In this document: in pieces, positions 38,558 to 46,889 of the stretch | Numbering within the stretch: position 1 is the stretch's first letter | Layout: every line of letters begins with the position of its first letter | From: Streptomyces sp. JHA26 | GTDB taxonomy: Bacteria; Actinomycetota; Actinomycetes; Streptomycetales; Streptomycetaceae | Length of the DNA stretch: 64,000 nucleotides | Direction: 5' to 3' | Assembly (NCBI RefSeq): GCF_002005565.1 | Contig: NZ_BDJC01000019.1 | Location: 45,076 to 109,075, forward strand | Made by a program: the position numbers and the translations under genes | Notes under the pieces: generated by a model | The model's input: the letters and a program-made list of their open reading frames with translations, nothing else | Databases searched by the model: none | What the model was told of the DNA's origin: nothing

Positions 38558-40077
38558 CGACCCGCCTCCTGCGTGGTGTTGAGGATGTTGACTCCCTTGA
38601 AGAGGGCCGACGGGCAGCCGTGGGAGACCGCCGCGACCTGCCCCGGCTGGGCCTTGCCGCAGTTGAAGGCACCGCCCAGGACGTACGTCTGCGGGCCGCC
38701 GACGGCCGCCATGGACCCCCAGAAGTCGGTGGTCGTCGCCTGGTAGGCCACGTCCCGCAGCTGACCGGCGAGCCGCCCGTTCTCGATCCGGAAGAACCGC
38801 TGCCCGGTGAACTGGAAGTTGTAGCGCTGCATGTCGATGGACCACGACCGGTCCCCGACGACGTAGATCCCGCGGTCCACGCCCCCGATCAGGTCCTCCG
38901 TCGACAGGCCGCCCGGATCCGGCCGCAGCGACACGTTGGCCATGCGCTGCACCGGCACGTGGGCGGGGGAGTCGGCGTAGGCGCACCCGTTGGAACGCTC
39001 GAACCCGGTGAGCCTCGCGATGCGCCGGTCGAGCTGGTAGCCGACCAGCGTGCCGTCCTTCACCAGGTCCCAGGACTGGCCCTCGACGCCCTCGTCGTCG
39101 TACCCGATCGTCGCGAGGCCGTGCTCGGCGGTGCGGTCGCCGGTGACGTTCATCAGCTCGGAGCCGTAGCGCAACCTGCCGAGCTGGTCGAAGGTGGCGA
39201 AGGAGGTGCCGGCGTAGGCGGCCTCGTAGCCGAGGGCGCGGTCCAGCTCGGTGGCGTGCCCGATGGACTCGTGGATGGTCAGCCACAGGTTGGACGGGTC
39301 GACGACCAGGTCGTACAGGCCCGGCTCCACGCTCGGGGCGCGCATCTTCTCGGCCAGCAGCCCGGGGATCTCCGCCAGTTCGGCGTCCCAGTCCCAGCCG
39401 GTGCCCGTGAGGTACTCCCAGCCGCGTCCGACGGGCGGCGCGAGGGTGCGCATGGAGTCGAACTCGCCGCTGGAGTCGTCCACCGACACGGCCGTGAGCA
39501 CCGGGTGCAGCCGCACGCGCTGCTGCGTGGTCACGGTTCCCGCGCTGTCGGCGTAGAACTTGTTCTCGTGGACGGTGAGCAGCGAGGCGTCGACGTGGTC
39601 GACCCCGTCGGCCGCCAGCAGCCGCGCGCTGAAGTCGGCCAGCAGGGCCGCCTTCTCCTCGCCGGGCACGGTGAAGGGATCGATCTCGTACGACGAGATC
39701 CACGTCCGGTCGGCGTGCACGGGCTCGTCGGCGAGCTCGACGCGTTCGTCCGAGCCGGCGGCCTTGATGACCTGCGCGGACAGCTTCGCCATCGCCACCG
39801 CCTGCGAGGCGACCTTGGCGGCGGCGTCGAGCGTGAGGTCCACACCGGACGCGAAACCCCACGTCCCGCCGTGCACCACGCGCACCGCGTACCCGAGGTC
39901 GGTGGTGTCCGACGACCCGGCGGGCTTGGCGTCCCGCAGCCGCCAGGAGGCGCTGCGCACCCGCTCCAGCCGGAAGTCCGCGTGCTCGGCGCCCAGCGAA
40001 CGCGCGCGGGCGAGCGCGGCGTCGGCGAGGGCGCGCAGGGGGAGGGCCAGGAAGGCTTCGTCGATGCTATGAGGCAC
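38554..40077 (-). CDS. tldD: TldD-type zinc metalloprotease subunit
   Basis: 507 aa catalytic partner of the TldD/E protease. The zinc site is His269-Glu270-X3-His274 (TIHESIGHATELD), with a conserved Cys in GGAFNCGKAQPGQ near the C-terminus as probable third ligand. VVGDRSWSIDMQRYNFQFTG is a family signature. GTG start giving VPHSIDEAF. First gene of the two-gene unit, divergent from fabG. Confidence 0.94.
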   Translation of the reverse strand: MPHSIDEAFLALPLRALADAALARARSLGAEHADFRLERVRSASWRLRDAKPAGSSDTTDLGYAVRVVHGGTWGFASGVDLTLDAAAKVASQAVAMAKLSAQVIKAAGSDERVELADEPVHADRTWISSYEIDPFTVPGEEKAALLADFSARLLAADGVDHVDASLLTVHENKFYADSAGTVTTQQRVRLHPVLTAVSVDDSSGEFDSMRTLAPPVGRGWEYLTGTGWDWDAELAEIPGLLAEKMRAPSVEPGLYDLVVDPSNLWLTIHESIGHATELDRALGYEAAYAGTSFATFDQLGRLRYGSELMNVTGDRTAEHGLATIGYDDEGVEGQSWDLVKDGTLVGYQLDRRIARLTGFERSNGCAYADSPAHVPVQRMANVSLRPDPGGLSTEDLIGGVDRGIYVVGDRSWSIDMQRYNFQFTGQRFFRIENGRLAGQLRDVAYQATTTDFWGSMAAVGGPQTYVLGGAFNCGKAQPGQVAAVSHGCPSALFKGVNILNTTQEAGR

Positions 40078-40351
40078 CTGTGTCTCTTTCTGTCGACGTG
40101 ACCGGTCGTCCGCGGCGGTACCGGGGGCTGCGCCGCATCATGTCGCGTCGGCCGGTACGAGTACCACACCTTTCCGTCCGGAGCCGGTGCCTTTCTGTAG
40201 GGACCCGACAGTGAGTGCCGTGAGCCACTGTGGGTGCCCGATTCCTCGCGGGCGGGTGGGGACCGATAGGTTTTCGGGGAAGCCGCCTGCCACCGCCGCC
40301 CGTCGACCGGGGGGCGGGCGGACATCAGACCGCAACTGAAAGGGTGATCCG

Positions 40352-41056
40352 TTGAGCCGCTCGGTTCTCGTCACCGGAGGCAACCGGGGCATCGGCCTCG
40401 CCATCGCCCGCGCTTTCGCCGACGCCGGCGACAAGGTCGCGATCACGTACCGCTCGGGTGAGCCGCCCGCCGGCTTCCTCGCCGTCAAGTGCGACATCAC
40501 CGACAGCGAGCAGGTGGAGCAGGCCTACAAGGAGATCGAGGAAGCGCACGGTCCCGTCGAGGTCCTGGTCGCCAACGCCGGCGTCACCAAGGACCAGCTG
40601 CTGATGCGCATGTCCGAGGAGGACTTCACCTCCGTCGTCGACACCAACCTCACGGGCACCTTCCGGGTCGTCAAGCGCGCCAACCGCGGCATGCTGCGGG
40701 CCAAGAAGGGCCGCGTCGTGCTGATCTCGTCGGTGGTCGGCCTGCTCGGCTCCGCGGGGCAGGCGAACTACGCGGCGTCCAAGGCCGCGCTGGTCGGCTT
40801 CGCGCGCTCGCTCGCCCGTGAGCTGGGCTCGCGCAACATCACCTTCAACGTCGTCGCGCCCGGCTTCGTCGACACCGACATGACCAAGGTGCTCACCGAC
40901 GAGCAGCGGGCCGGCATCGTGTCGCAGGTGCCGCTCGGCCGGTACGCCCAGCCGGAGGAGATCGCCGCGACGGTGCGGTTCCTCGCCTCGGACGACGCGT
41001 CGTACATCACTGGAGCCGTCATCCCCGTTGACGGCGGACTGGGAATGGGTCACTGA
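40352..41056 (+). CDS. fabG: 3-oxoacyl-ACP reductase FabG
   Basis: NADPH-dependent beta-ketoacyl-ACP reductase, 234 aa SDR. TGGNRGIG is the cofactor loop, NAGVTKDQLLMRM is typical FabG, and the catalytic Ser (LISSVVG) and Tyr-X3-Lys (YAASK) are present. The start is the rare TTG at 40352 (LSRSVLVTGG), with AAAGGG upstream. Only five bases separate it from fabI, giving a two-gene reduction unit for fatty-acid synthesis as in other streptomycetes and mycobacteria. Confidence 0.95.
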   Translation: MSRSVLVTGGNRGIGLAIARAFADAGDKVAITYRSGEPPAGFLAVKCDITDSEQVEQAYKEIEEAHGPVEVLVANAGVTKDQLLMRMSEEDFTSVVDTNLTGTFRVVKRANRGMLRAKKGRVVLISSVVGLLGSAGQANYAASKAALVGFARSLARELGSRNITFNVVAPGFVDTDMTKVLTDEQRAGIVSQVPLGRYAQPEEIAATVRFLASDDASYITGAVIPVDGGLGMGH

Positions 41057-41061
41057 ACACC

Positions 41062-41829
41062 ATGAGCGGAATCCTCGAGGGCAAGCGCGTCCTGATCACC
41101 GGTGTGCTGATGGAGTCCTCCATCGCCTTCCACACCGCCAAGCTGGCCCAGGAGCAGGGCGCCGAGATCATCCTGACCGCGTTCCCGCGGCCCACGCTGA
41201 CCGAGCGCATCGCCAAGAAGCTGCCCAAGCCCACCAAGGTCATCGAGCTCGACGTCACCAACGACGAGCACCTCGGGCGCCTGGCCGACGTCGTCGGCGA
41301 GGAGCTCGGCGGCCTCGACGGCGTCGTCCACTCCATCGGCTTCGCGCCGCAGGACGCGCTCGGCGGCAACTTCCTGAACACGCCGTTCGAGTCGGTCGCC
41401 ACGGCCATGCACGTCTCGGCGTACTCCCTGAAGTCGCTGACCATGGCCTGCCTGCCGCTGATGCAGAACGGCGGCTCGGTCGTCGGCCTCACCTTCGACG
41501 CGCAGTACGCCTGGCCGCAGTACGACTGGATGGGCCCGGCCAAGGCCGCGCTGGAGGCCACCAGCCGCTACATGGCGCGTGACCTCGGCAAGCAGAACAT
41601 CCGCTGCAACCTGGTCTCGGCCGGTCCGATCGGCTCCATGGCCGCCAAGTCCATCCCGGGCTTCGCCGAGCTGGCCTCGGTGTGGGACAGCCGCGCCCCG
41701 CTGGAGTGGGACCTCAAGGACCCGGAGCCGGCCGGCAAGGGCGTCGTCGCCCTGCTGAGCGACTGGTTCCCGAAGACCACCGGCGAGATCGTCCACGTCG
41801 ACGGCGGCCTGCACGCCATCGGCGCCTGA
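41062..41829 (+). CDS. fabI: NADH-dependent enoyl-ACP reductase FabI/InhA-type
   Basis: 255 aa. Final reduction of each fatty-acid elongation round. The Rossmann loop is the FabI form ITGVLMESSIAFHTAKLAQE. The catalytic Tyr and Lys are in the Tyr-X6-Lys arrangement YDWMGPAKAAL, and VSAGPIGSMAAKSIPGF is the substrate loop. Target class of triclosan and isoniazid. Directly after fabG and followed by a terminator. Confidence 0.96.
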   Translation: MSGILEGKRVLITGVLMESSIAFHTAKLAQEQGAEIILTAFPRPTLTERIAKKLPKPTKVIELDVTNDEHLGRLADVVGEELGGLDGVVHSIGFAPQDALGGNFLNTPFESVATAMHVSAYSLKSLTMACLPLMQNGGSVVGLTFDAQYAWPQYDWMGPAKAALEATSRYMARDLGKQNIRCNLVSAGPIGSMAAKSIPGFAELASVWDSRAPLEWDLKDPEPAGKGVVALLSDWFPKTTGEIVHVDGGLHAIGA

Positions 41830-41842
41830 CCGAGCGCCTTCG

Positions 41843-41874
41843 AGGGCCCGCGTCCCCTTCGGGGCGCGGGCCCT
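41843..41874. terminator. Terminator after fabI (convergent with GntR gene)
   Basis: AGGGCCCGCG...CCCC pairs with GGGG...CGCGGGCCCT, 14 bp with a single bulged T and a TTC loop, 14 bases past the fabI stop. Confidence 0.8.
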
Positions 41875-41943
41875 TCGCGTTGTCACCCGTTCGGCTGAAC
41901 CGGCAGGTGGGGCGGAGCGGCCGGCGGGCGGACCCCACCGGCC

Positions 41944-42639
41944 TCAGGCGGGCGAGCCGGCCGTACCGAGCCGGCCCGGGCGGCACAGGAACGGGTAGTC
42001 CGCCGCCTCCCGGCCGGCCGTCGCCGCGTCCGACGCGCGGATCGCGTCGACCAGCCGCGTGTGGTCCATGTGCGTCTCCGGCGTCAGCGCGCTGCCCACG
42101 TCCTCGCGCAGCCAGTCCCGCATCACCTCACCGAGGTCCGCGTACATCGCGGTCATCACCTCGTTGTGCGAGGCCGCCACGACGGCCAGGTGGAAGGTCG
42201 CGTCCGCCGTCACGAACGCCTCCGTGTCGCCCGACTCCCACGCCTCCTCCCGGCGCGCCAGGAGCGCGTCGAGCTGCTTGAGGTCCTTCTCCGTGCGCCG
42301 CTCGGCCGCGAGCCTGGCGGCCGCCGACTCCAGCGTGGAGCGCAGCTCGGCGATGTGCCGGGGGTCGGCGTCGGCGAAGCGGCGGTGCATCACGCCCGCC
42401 AGCTCGCTGGTCGCCACGACGTAGGTGCCGGAGCCCTGGCGGATGTCCAGCAGCCCGTTGTGCGCCAGCGCGCGGACCGCCTCACGGACCGTGTTCCGGG
42501 CGACCCCGAGCTGCTCGACCAGCTCGGGCTCGGTGGGGATGCGGGAGCCGACCGGCCATTCGCCCGAGGCGATCTGCTGCCGCAACGCCGTGATGACCTG
42601 CTCGGACAGTGCCGAACGACGGGGATGGCTCAGAGGCAT
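41944..42639 (-). CDS. GntR/FadR-family transcriptional regulator
   Basis: 231 aa. The N-terminal winged helix (~8-75) has IPTEPELVEQLGVARNTVRE and ALAHNGLLDIRQGSGTYVV. The C-terminal FCD all-helical ligand domain (~85-215) has TLESAAARLAAERR and TFHLAVVAASHNEVM with metal-binding-type His and Asp residues. Divergent from the MFS gene across 80 bases containing a clear inverted repeat, so it most likely represses that carrier and itself. Effector unknown. Confidence 0.92.
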   Translation of the reverse strand: MPLSHPRRSALSEQVITALRQQIASGEWPVGSRIPTEPELVEQLGVARNTVREAVRALAHNGLLDIRQGSGTYVVATSELAGVMHRRFADADPRHIAELRSTLESAAARLAAERRTEKDLKQLDALLARREEAWESGDTEAFVTADATFHLAVVAASHNEVMTAMYADLGEVMRDWLREDVGSALTPETHMDHTRLVDAIRASDAATAGREAADYPFLCRPGRLGTAGSPA

Positions 42640-42690
42640 GGCTCACCTTCGCACGCGGATCCCGCGGCGGACAATCGCGGGTGGACAACC

Positions 42691-42715
42691 AATCATCCCA
42701 TGATTCTATGATGGG
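42691..42715. promoter_or_regulatory. Candidate GntR operator between regulator and MFS gene
   Basis: AATCAT-CCC-ATGATT (42691-42705) is a perfect inverted repeat, followed by CTATGATGGG, which repeats the ATGAT half-site. It lies 15-30 bases upstream of the MFS start and 52 bases upstream of the regulator start, in an unusually AT-rich patch. Very likely the FCD-GntR binding site. Confidence 0.65.
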
Positions 42716-42719
42716 TCTC

Positions 42720-44051
42720 ATGGCTAGTGACGAAACCCGGACGCTGAACCCCACGGCCCTCGGCGGGTCGGCAGCACGCGACGCCCGGGAACCCGAGGAA
42801 TCACCGGGGGCCGGGCAGCCCGGCACGCGCGCGTGGACGACGTGGACCACCCGTCTGCTCATGCTCGGCATCGTCCTGGCCGCGCTCAACCTGCGCCCGG
42901 CCATCACCAGCCTGGGCGCGCTCCTGGAGGAGGTCCGCGACGGACTCGGCATGAGCGGCAGCGTCGCCGGACTGCTCACCTCCGTCCCGCCGCTCTGCTT
43001 CGCCGTCTTCGGGGTCACCGCCCCGCGGCTCGCCCGCCGCTTCGGGCCCGGCGCGGTGGTGTGCGCGGGCATGGTCGCCGTCGCCGCGGGCCTGCTGATA
43101 CGCCCGTACGCCGGCGGCACGGCCGGCTTCCTGGCCGCCAGCGCGCTGGCGCTCATGGGCATCGCGGTCAGCAACGTCCTGATGCCGGTCATCGTCAAGC
43201 GCTTCTTCCCCGACCGGGTCGGCTCCATGACCGGCCTGTACTCGATGGCCCTCGCCTTCGGCACCTCGATCGCCGCCGCGGCGACCGTGCCCGTCACGAA
43301 CGCGCTGGGCGGCGACTGGCAGCCCGGCCTCGCGGTGTGGGCCGCGCTGGCGGCGGCGGCCGTCCTGCCGTGGATCCCGTTCGTACGGAACCGGAAGGCG
43401 CCCTCCGACCAGGAGACCCCCACCGACGCCCCCGCCGGTACGGACGGCCCGACCGGGCGGCCCGCCCTGCGGATCACCCGCAGCCGCACCGCCTGGGCGC
43501 TCGCCGTCTTCTTCGGCCTCCAGGCCACCGGCGCCTACGTCACGATGGGCTGGGCGGCGCAGATCTTCCGGGACGCCGGGGTGTCCGCCGGCACCGCCGG
43601 CCTGCTGCTGGCCGTCATCATGGTGATGGGCGTGCCGCTGGCCTTCGTCATCCCGCGCGTCGCCACCCGCCTGCCCCAGCAGGGCCCCGTCGTGGTGGTC
43701 CTCGGCCTGTGCGGGCTCGCCGGATACGCCGGGCTGTACCTGGCCCCGTCCGGCGGCGCCTGGGCCTGGGCGCTGCTGCTCGGCATCTCCAACTGCGCCT
43801 TCCCGCTCGCCCTGACCATGGTCGGGATGCGGGCCAGGACGGGCGCGGGCGTCGCCCAGCTGTCCGCCTTCGCGCAGAGCACCGGCTACCTGATCTCCAT
43901 CCCGGGACCGCTCCTGGTGGGCGTGCTCTACCAGCACAGCGGCGGCTGGGGCCTGCCGATCGCGTTGATGGCCGCCCTGATGGTGCCGCAGATGGTGGTG
44001 GGCGTCCTCGCGGGACGCGACCGCACCGTGGAGGAGGAAGCGGCCCGCTGA
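42720..44051 (+). CDS. MFS transporter, CynX/NimT-like
   Basis: 443 aa with 12 predicted membrane helices after a ~35-residue soluble N-terminus. LNLRPAITSLGALLEEVRDG is the recognisable N-terminal CynX/NimT motif. Carriers of this group move cyanate, nitroimidazoles or related small compounds; the substrate here is unknown. I chose the ATG at 42720 (MASDETRT); an ATG pair at 42708 lies inside the operator. Followed closely by a tiny transporter-associated gene. Confidence 0.9.
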   Translation: MASDETRTLNPTALGGSAARDAREPEESPGAGQPGTRAWTTWTTRLLMLGIVLAALNLRPAITSLGALLEEVRDGLGMSGSVAGLLTSVPPLCFAVFGVTAPRLARRFGPGAVVCAGMVAVAAGLLIRPYAGGTAGFLAASALALMGIAVSNVLMPVIVKRFFPDRVGSMTGLYSMALAFGTSIAAAATVPVTNALGGDWQPGLAVWAALAAAAVLPWIPFVRNRKAPSDQETPTDAPAGTDGPTGRPALRITRSRTAWALAVFFGLQATGAYVTMGWAAQIFRDAGVSAGTAGLLLAVIMVMGVPLAFVIPRVATRLPQQGPVVVVLGLCGLAGYAGLYLAPSGGAWAWALLLGISNCAFPLALTMVGMRARTGAGVAQLSAFAQSTGYLISIPGPLLVGVLYQHSGGWGLPIALMAALMVPQMVVGVLAGRDRTVEEEAAR

Positions 44052-44085
44052 CCCCGGCGCGGGGCCGGGGTGCGAGACTGGCACC

Positions 44086-44202
44086 ATGCCAGTCCTGGAT
44101 CCGAACCCCCAGCACAGCCAGAAGAAGTTGCTGCTCGTCCTCGGCGCCTTCCTCGCGATCTTCGTGATCATCGGCATCATCGCGACGATCGCCTCGCCGT
44201 GA
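44086..44202 (+). CDS. SGM_5486-type small transporter-associated membrane protein
   Basis: 38 aa: polar N-terminus MPVLDPNPQHSQKK, then a single membrane helix LLLVLGAFLAIFVIIGIIAT ending ASP. Fits the short streptomycete family SGM_5486, named for its place next to MFS transporter genes (recalled). It begins 34 bases after the CynX-like stop and is probably co-transcribed. Likely a carrier accessory subunit. Confidence 0.8.
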   Translation: MPVLDPNPQHSQKKLLLVLGAFLAIFVIIGIIATIASP

Positions 44203-44206
44203 CCGG

Positions 44207-44245
44207 CCGGGGGTGGGGTTAACCCCCCGTCCCCTAGGGGGCGAG
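44207..44245. terminator. GC-rich palindromic terminator after the SGM_5486-type gene
   Basis: GGGGTT-AACCCC centred at 44220/44221 within GGGGGTGGGGTTAACCCCCC, followed by a second palindrome CCCCTAGGGG. A strong hairpin right after the stop codon. Confidence 0.6.
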
Positions 44246-44373
44246 GGTCAGGGTCGAGTGGGTGGACCTCCGGATGGGCCGGACCCCGCGGATTCCGTAG
44301 CGTCGAGACGTGACCGCGACAGGCGGATCGCGGAGCACGGACCAGGGACGTCCGAAGACCACCGGAGGCACTC

Positions 44374-44580
44374 ATGTCGGCCCCTACCTGCACCCGGCCC
44401 CACCCGGCGACCCGGGGGCGCGTCGAGATGCGGCTGCCCTGGTGGGCGATCGCCCTGCCCGTGCTCGCCTTCGTCACGCTGCTCCTGCTGATGCTCAACC
44501 CGTCGGACGCCCACGCGGCCGGCGGCGAGCCGGTGATCGCGCACCTCCTGGAGCGGGTGCAGCACCTGGTCGCCCGCTGA
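44374..44580 (+). CDS. Small single-helix membrane protein
   Basis: 68 aa: basic N-terminus, one helix (WWAIALPVLAFVTLLLLMLN, ~23-42), then a short outside part ending AHLLERVQHLVAR. GGAGG lies seven bases ahead of the ATG. Also readable as a signal peptide with an AHAA cleavage site, giving a ~20-residue secreted peptide. No family recognised; conserved in streptomycetes only as far as I recall. Confidence 0.7.
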   Translation: MSAPTCTRPHPATRGRVEMRLPWWAIALPVLAFVTLLLLMLNPSDAHAAGGEPVIAHLLERVQHLVAR

Positions 44581-44703
44581 CGCCGGACGGCGGACCCGGG
44601 GCACGCGGCAGGCCGACGGCGCCCTCCGGTCGTACGTTCCCCCGGTGAATCCGCATGTCAACTCCCTGCGCCCTGTGGCCTGTTTCATGCGAAGCTGGAT
44701 GCC

Positions 44704-45222
44704 ATGAGCGTCGCAGAACCCCGCAGGATCATCCTCTTCCGGCATGCGAAAGCCGACTGGCCACAGGTGTCCGACCACGAGCGGCCGCTCGCCGAACGAG
44801 GCCGCAAGGAGGCCGCAGAGGCCGGGCGCCGGCTCGCCGACACCGGCATCCCCGTCGATCAGGCACTGTGCTCCACCGCCGTGCGGACCCGCGAGACCTG
44901 GAAGATCGCCGTCGCGGAGTTCCCGCACCGGCCGAAAACGGTCTACGAGGAGCGGATCTACGAGGCCTCGCCCGGTGAACTGATCGCCGTGCTGAACGAG
45001 ATCCCCGACGACCTGCGGAACGTGCTGGTGATCGGCCACAACCCCGGCATGGAGGGCCTCACCGAGGTCCTGGCCGGCTCGGCCGGGGACGACGTCCGCG
45101 AGCGGATGGGCCGCCGCGGCTTCCCGACCGCGGCCTTCGCCGTCCTGTCCTTCACCGACTCCTGGAAGACCCTGGAGCCGGGCGTGGCCTCGCTGGACGA
45201 CTACTGGGCACCGACCGACTGA
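44704..45222 (+). CDS. sixA: SixA-like phosphohistidine phosphatase
   Basis: 172 aa histidine-phosphatase fold. The catalytic motif FRHAKADW has the phosphorylated His14, matching SixA (Arg-His-Ala/Gly). The second catalytic His is in VIGHNPGMEGL. SixA removes phosphate from histidine phosphotransfer domains; the target here is unknown. The ATG follows GCGAAGCTGG with no strong ribosome site. Convergent with serB. Confidence 0.9.
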   Translation: MSVAEPRRIILFRHAKADWPQVSDHERPLAERGRKEAAEAGRRLADTGIPVDQALCSTAVRTRETWKIAVAEFPHRPKTVYEERIYEASPGELIAVLNEIPDDLRNVLVIGHNPGMEGLTEVLAGSAGDDVRERMGRRGFPTAAFAVLSFTDSWKTLEPGVASLDDYWAPTD

Positions 45223-45330
45223 TCCGACCCGGCACGGCAGTGCCCGGCACCCGCGCGGTCCGGGCCCTCGCCGTACCGGCCTTCGGGCACGACGCCCTCC
45301 GGCGGTCCGGGCGGATCGGGACCGGGTGGA

Positions 45331-46563
45331 TCAGGGCCGGTCGAGGTGAAGGCCGAGGTCCTCGTCCAGCGTGTCCGCCGCCTCGACCTCCTCGCGGGTG
45401 ATGCCCAGCAGATACAGGACCGTGTCCAGGAACGGCACGTTCACCGCGGTGTGCGCCGCCTCGCGCACCACCGGCTTGGCGTTGAAGGCGACCCCGAGCC
45501 CGGCCGCGTTCAGCATGTCCAGGTCGTTGGCGCCGTCCCCGATCGCCACGGTCTGCGACAGCGGTACGCCCGCCTCGGTGGCGAACCGGCGCAGCAGCCG
45601 CGCCTTGCCCGCCCGGTCCACGATCTCCCCGGTGACCCGGCCGGTCAGCCGGCCGTCGACGATCTCCAGCGTGTTCGCCTGGGCGAAGTCCAGCCCCAGC
45701 CGCTCCTTCAGGTCGTCGGTGACCTGGGTGAAGCCGCCGGAGACGACCCCCACCTGGTATCCGAGCCGCTTCAGCGTGCGGATCAGGGTGCGGGCACCCG
45801 GCGTCAGCCGTACCTCGGCGCGCACCTTCTCCACCACCGAGGCGTCCAGCCCCGCCAGCAGCGCCACGCGCGCGTGCAGCGACTGCTCGAAGTCCAGCTC
45901 CCCGCGCATCGCCGCCGCCGTCACCTCGGCGACCTCGTCCTCGCAGCCCGCGTGCGCCGCGAACAGCTCGATGACCTCGTCCTGGATCAGCGTGGAGTCC
46001 ACGTCCATCACGACCAGGCGCTGCGCCCGCCGGTGCAGGCCGGCCGAGACGACCGCGACGTCCACACCGAGCGCCGCCGACTCGGTGGCCAGGGCGGTGC
46101 GCAGCGGCTCGGTCTCCACACCGGACACCGCGAATTCGACAGCGGTCACGGGGTACTTGGCGAGCCGGAAGATACGGTCGATGTTGCTGCCCGTCCCGGT
46201 GATCCGGGCCGCTATGGCGGCCGTCGCCTCGGCGGTGAGCGGGTGGCCGAGCACGGTCACCAGGGAGCGGCCGAGGCCGCGCGGCCGGTTGTCGCCGATG
46301 CCGGAGATGATCTCCGCCTGCATCTTCATCGACTCCGCCCAGCTGTGGACGGTCGCCCGTAGATCGCCCTCCAGCGCTCGGGGCGGCTCGGTCACGAGCG
46401 CGCACAGCACGATCCGGCCACGGGTGACGACCTGCTCGATGTCGACCACGTCGACGGAGTAGGCGGCGAGGGTGTCGAACAGGCCGGCCGTGATGCCCGG
46501 CCGGTCCTTGCCGAAGATCTTGACGAGAAGAGTGGGAACGTCAGAGGTCTGCGTAGCGCTCAT
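45331..46563 (-). CDS. serB: Phosphoserine phosphatase SerB with N-terminal ACT domains
   Basis: 410 aa. Last step of serine synthesis, phosphoserine to serine. The N-terminal ~180 residues contain two ACT-like regulatory domains (VKIFGKDRPGITAGLFDTLA; VTVLGHPLTAEATAAIAARI), the long actinobacterial form also seen in M. tuberculosis SerB2. The HAD phosphatase domain has VMDVDSTLIQDE (nucleophile Asp), VVSGGFTQ and IGDGANDLDML (Mg2+ site). Start ATG at 46563. Confidence 0.95.
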   Translation of the reverse strand: MSATQTSDVPTLLVKIFGKDRPGITAGLFDTLAAYSVDVVDIEQVVTRGRIVLCALVTEPPRALEGDLRATVHSWAESMKMQAEIISGIGDNRPRGLGRSLVTVLGHPLTAEATAAIAARITGTGSNIDRIFRLAKYPVTAVEFAVSGVETEPLRTALATESAALGVDVAVVSAGLHRRAQRLVVMDVDSTLIQDEVIELFAAHAGCEDEVAEVTAAAMRGELDFEQSLHARVALLAGLDASVVEKVRAEVRLTPGARTLIRTLKRLGYQVGVVSGGFTQVTDDLKERLGLDFAQANTLEIVDGRLTGRVTGEIVDRAGKARLLRRFATEAGVPLSQTVAIGDGANDLDMLNAAGLGVAFNAKPVVREAAHTAVNVPFLDTVLYLLGITREEVEAADTLDEDLGLHLDRP

Positions 46564-46889
46564 GGTGCTCCCACCGTATCCGGCACCCGGTGCCTCCCGC
46601 CCGCGAGGTCCGCCTGACGGACACGGAACACCCGACGGCGCACGGGTTGCGCGGGCACGGCCGGACCGTACGGCATCCGGTCACGAGAACCGGTGCCGGG
46701 CCGACGCCGCCGGCCGTTCCGGACGCCGCGTCCGGCGACCGCCTGTCCCCGACGCCGCACCCCGGCGGGCACCCGCTCCGCTGGCCCGTCGCTCCGCTGC
46801 CCCGCCGGCTCGGTGCGGTGCTCGCCGCGGTCCGGACGGCCGCGGTGTGCCCGGCCGGTGGCACTCCCGGCCCTGTGCAGGCGGCAGGG
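46564..46889. other. 326-base intergenic stretch, no supported gene
   Basis: Very GC-rich gap between the streptophobe gene end and the serB start, both on the minus strand. Open frames cross it in several readings but none has a start signal and recognisable product. It should contain the serB promoter near 46600. Confidence 0.5.
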
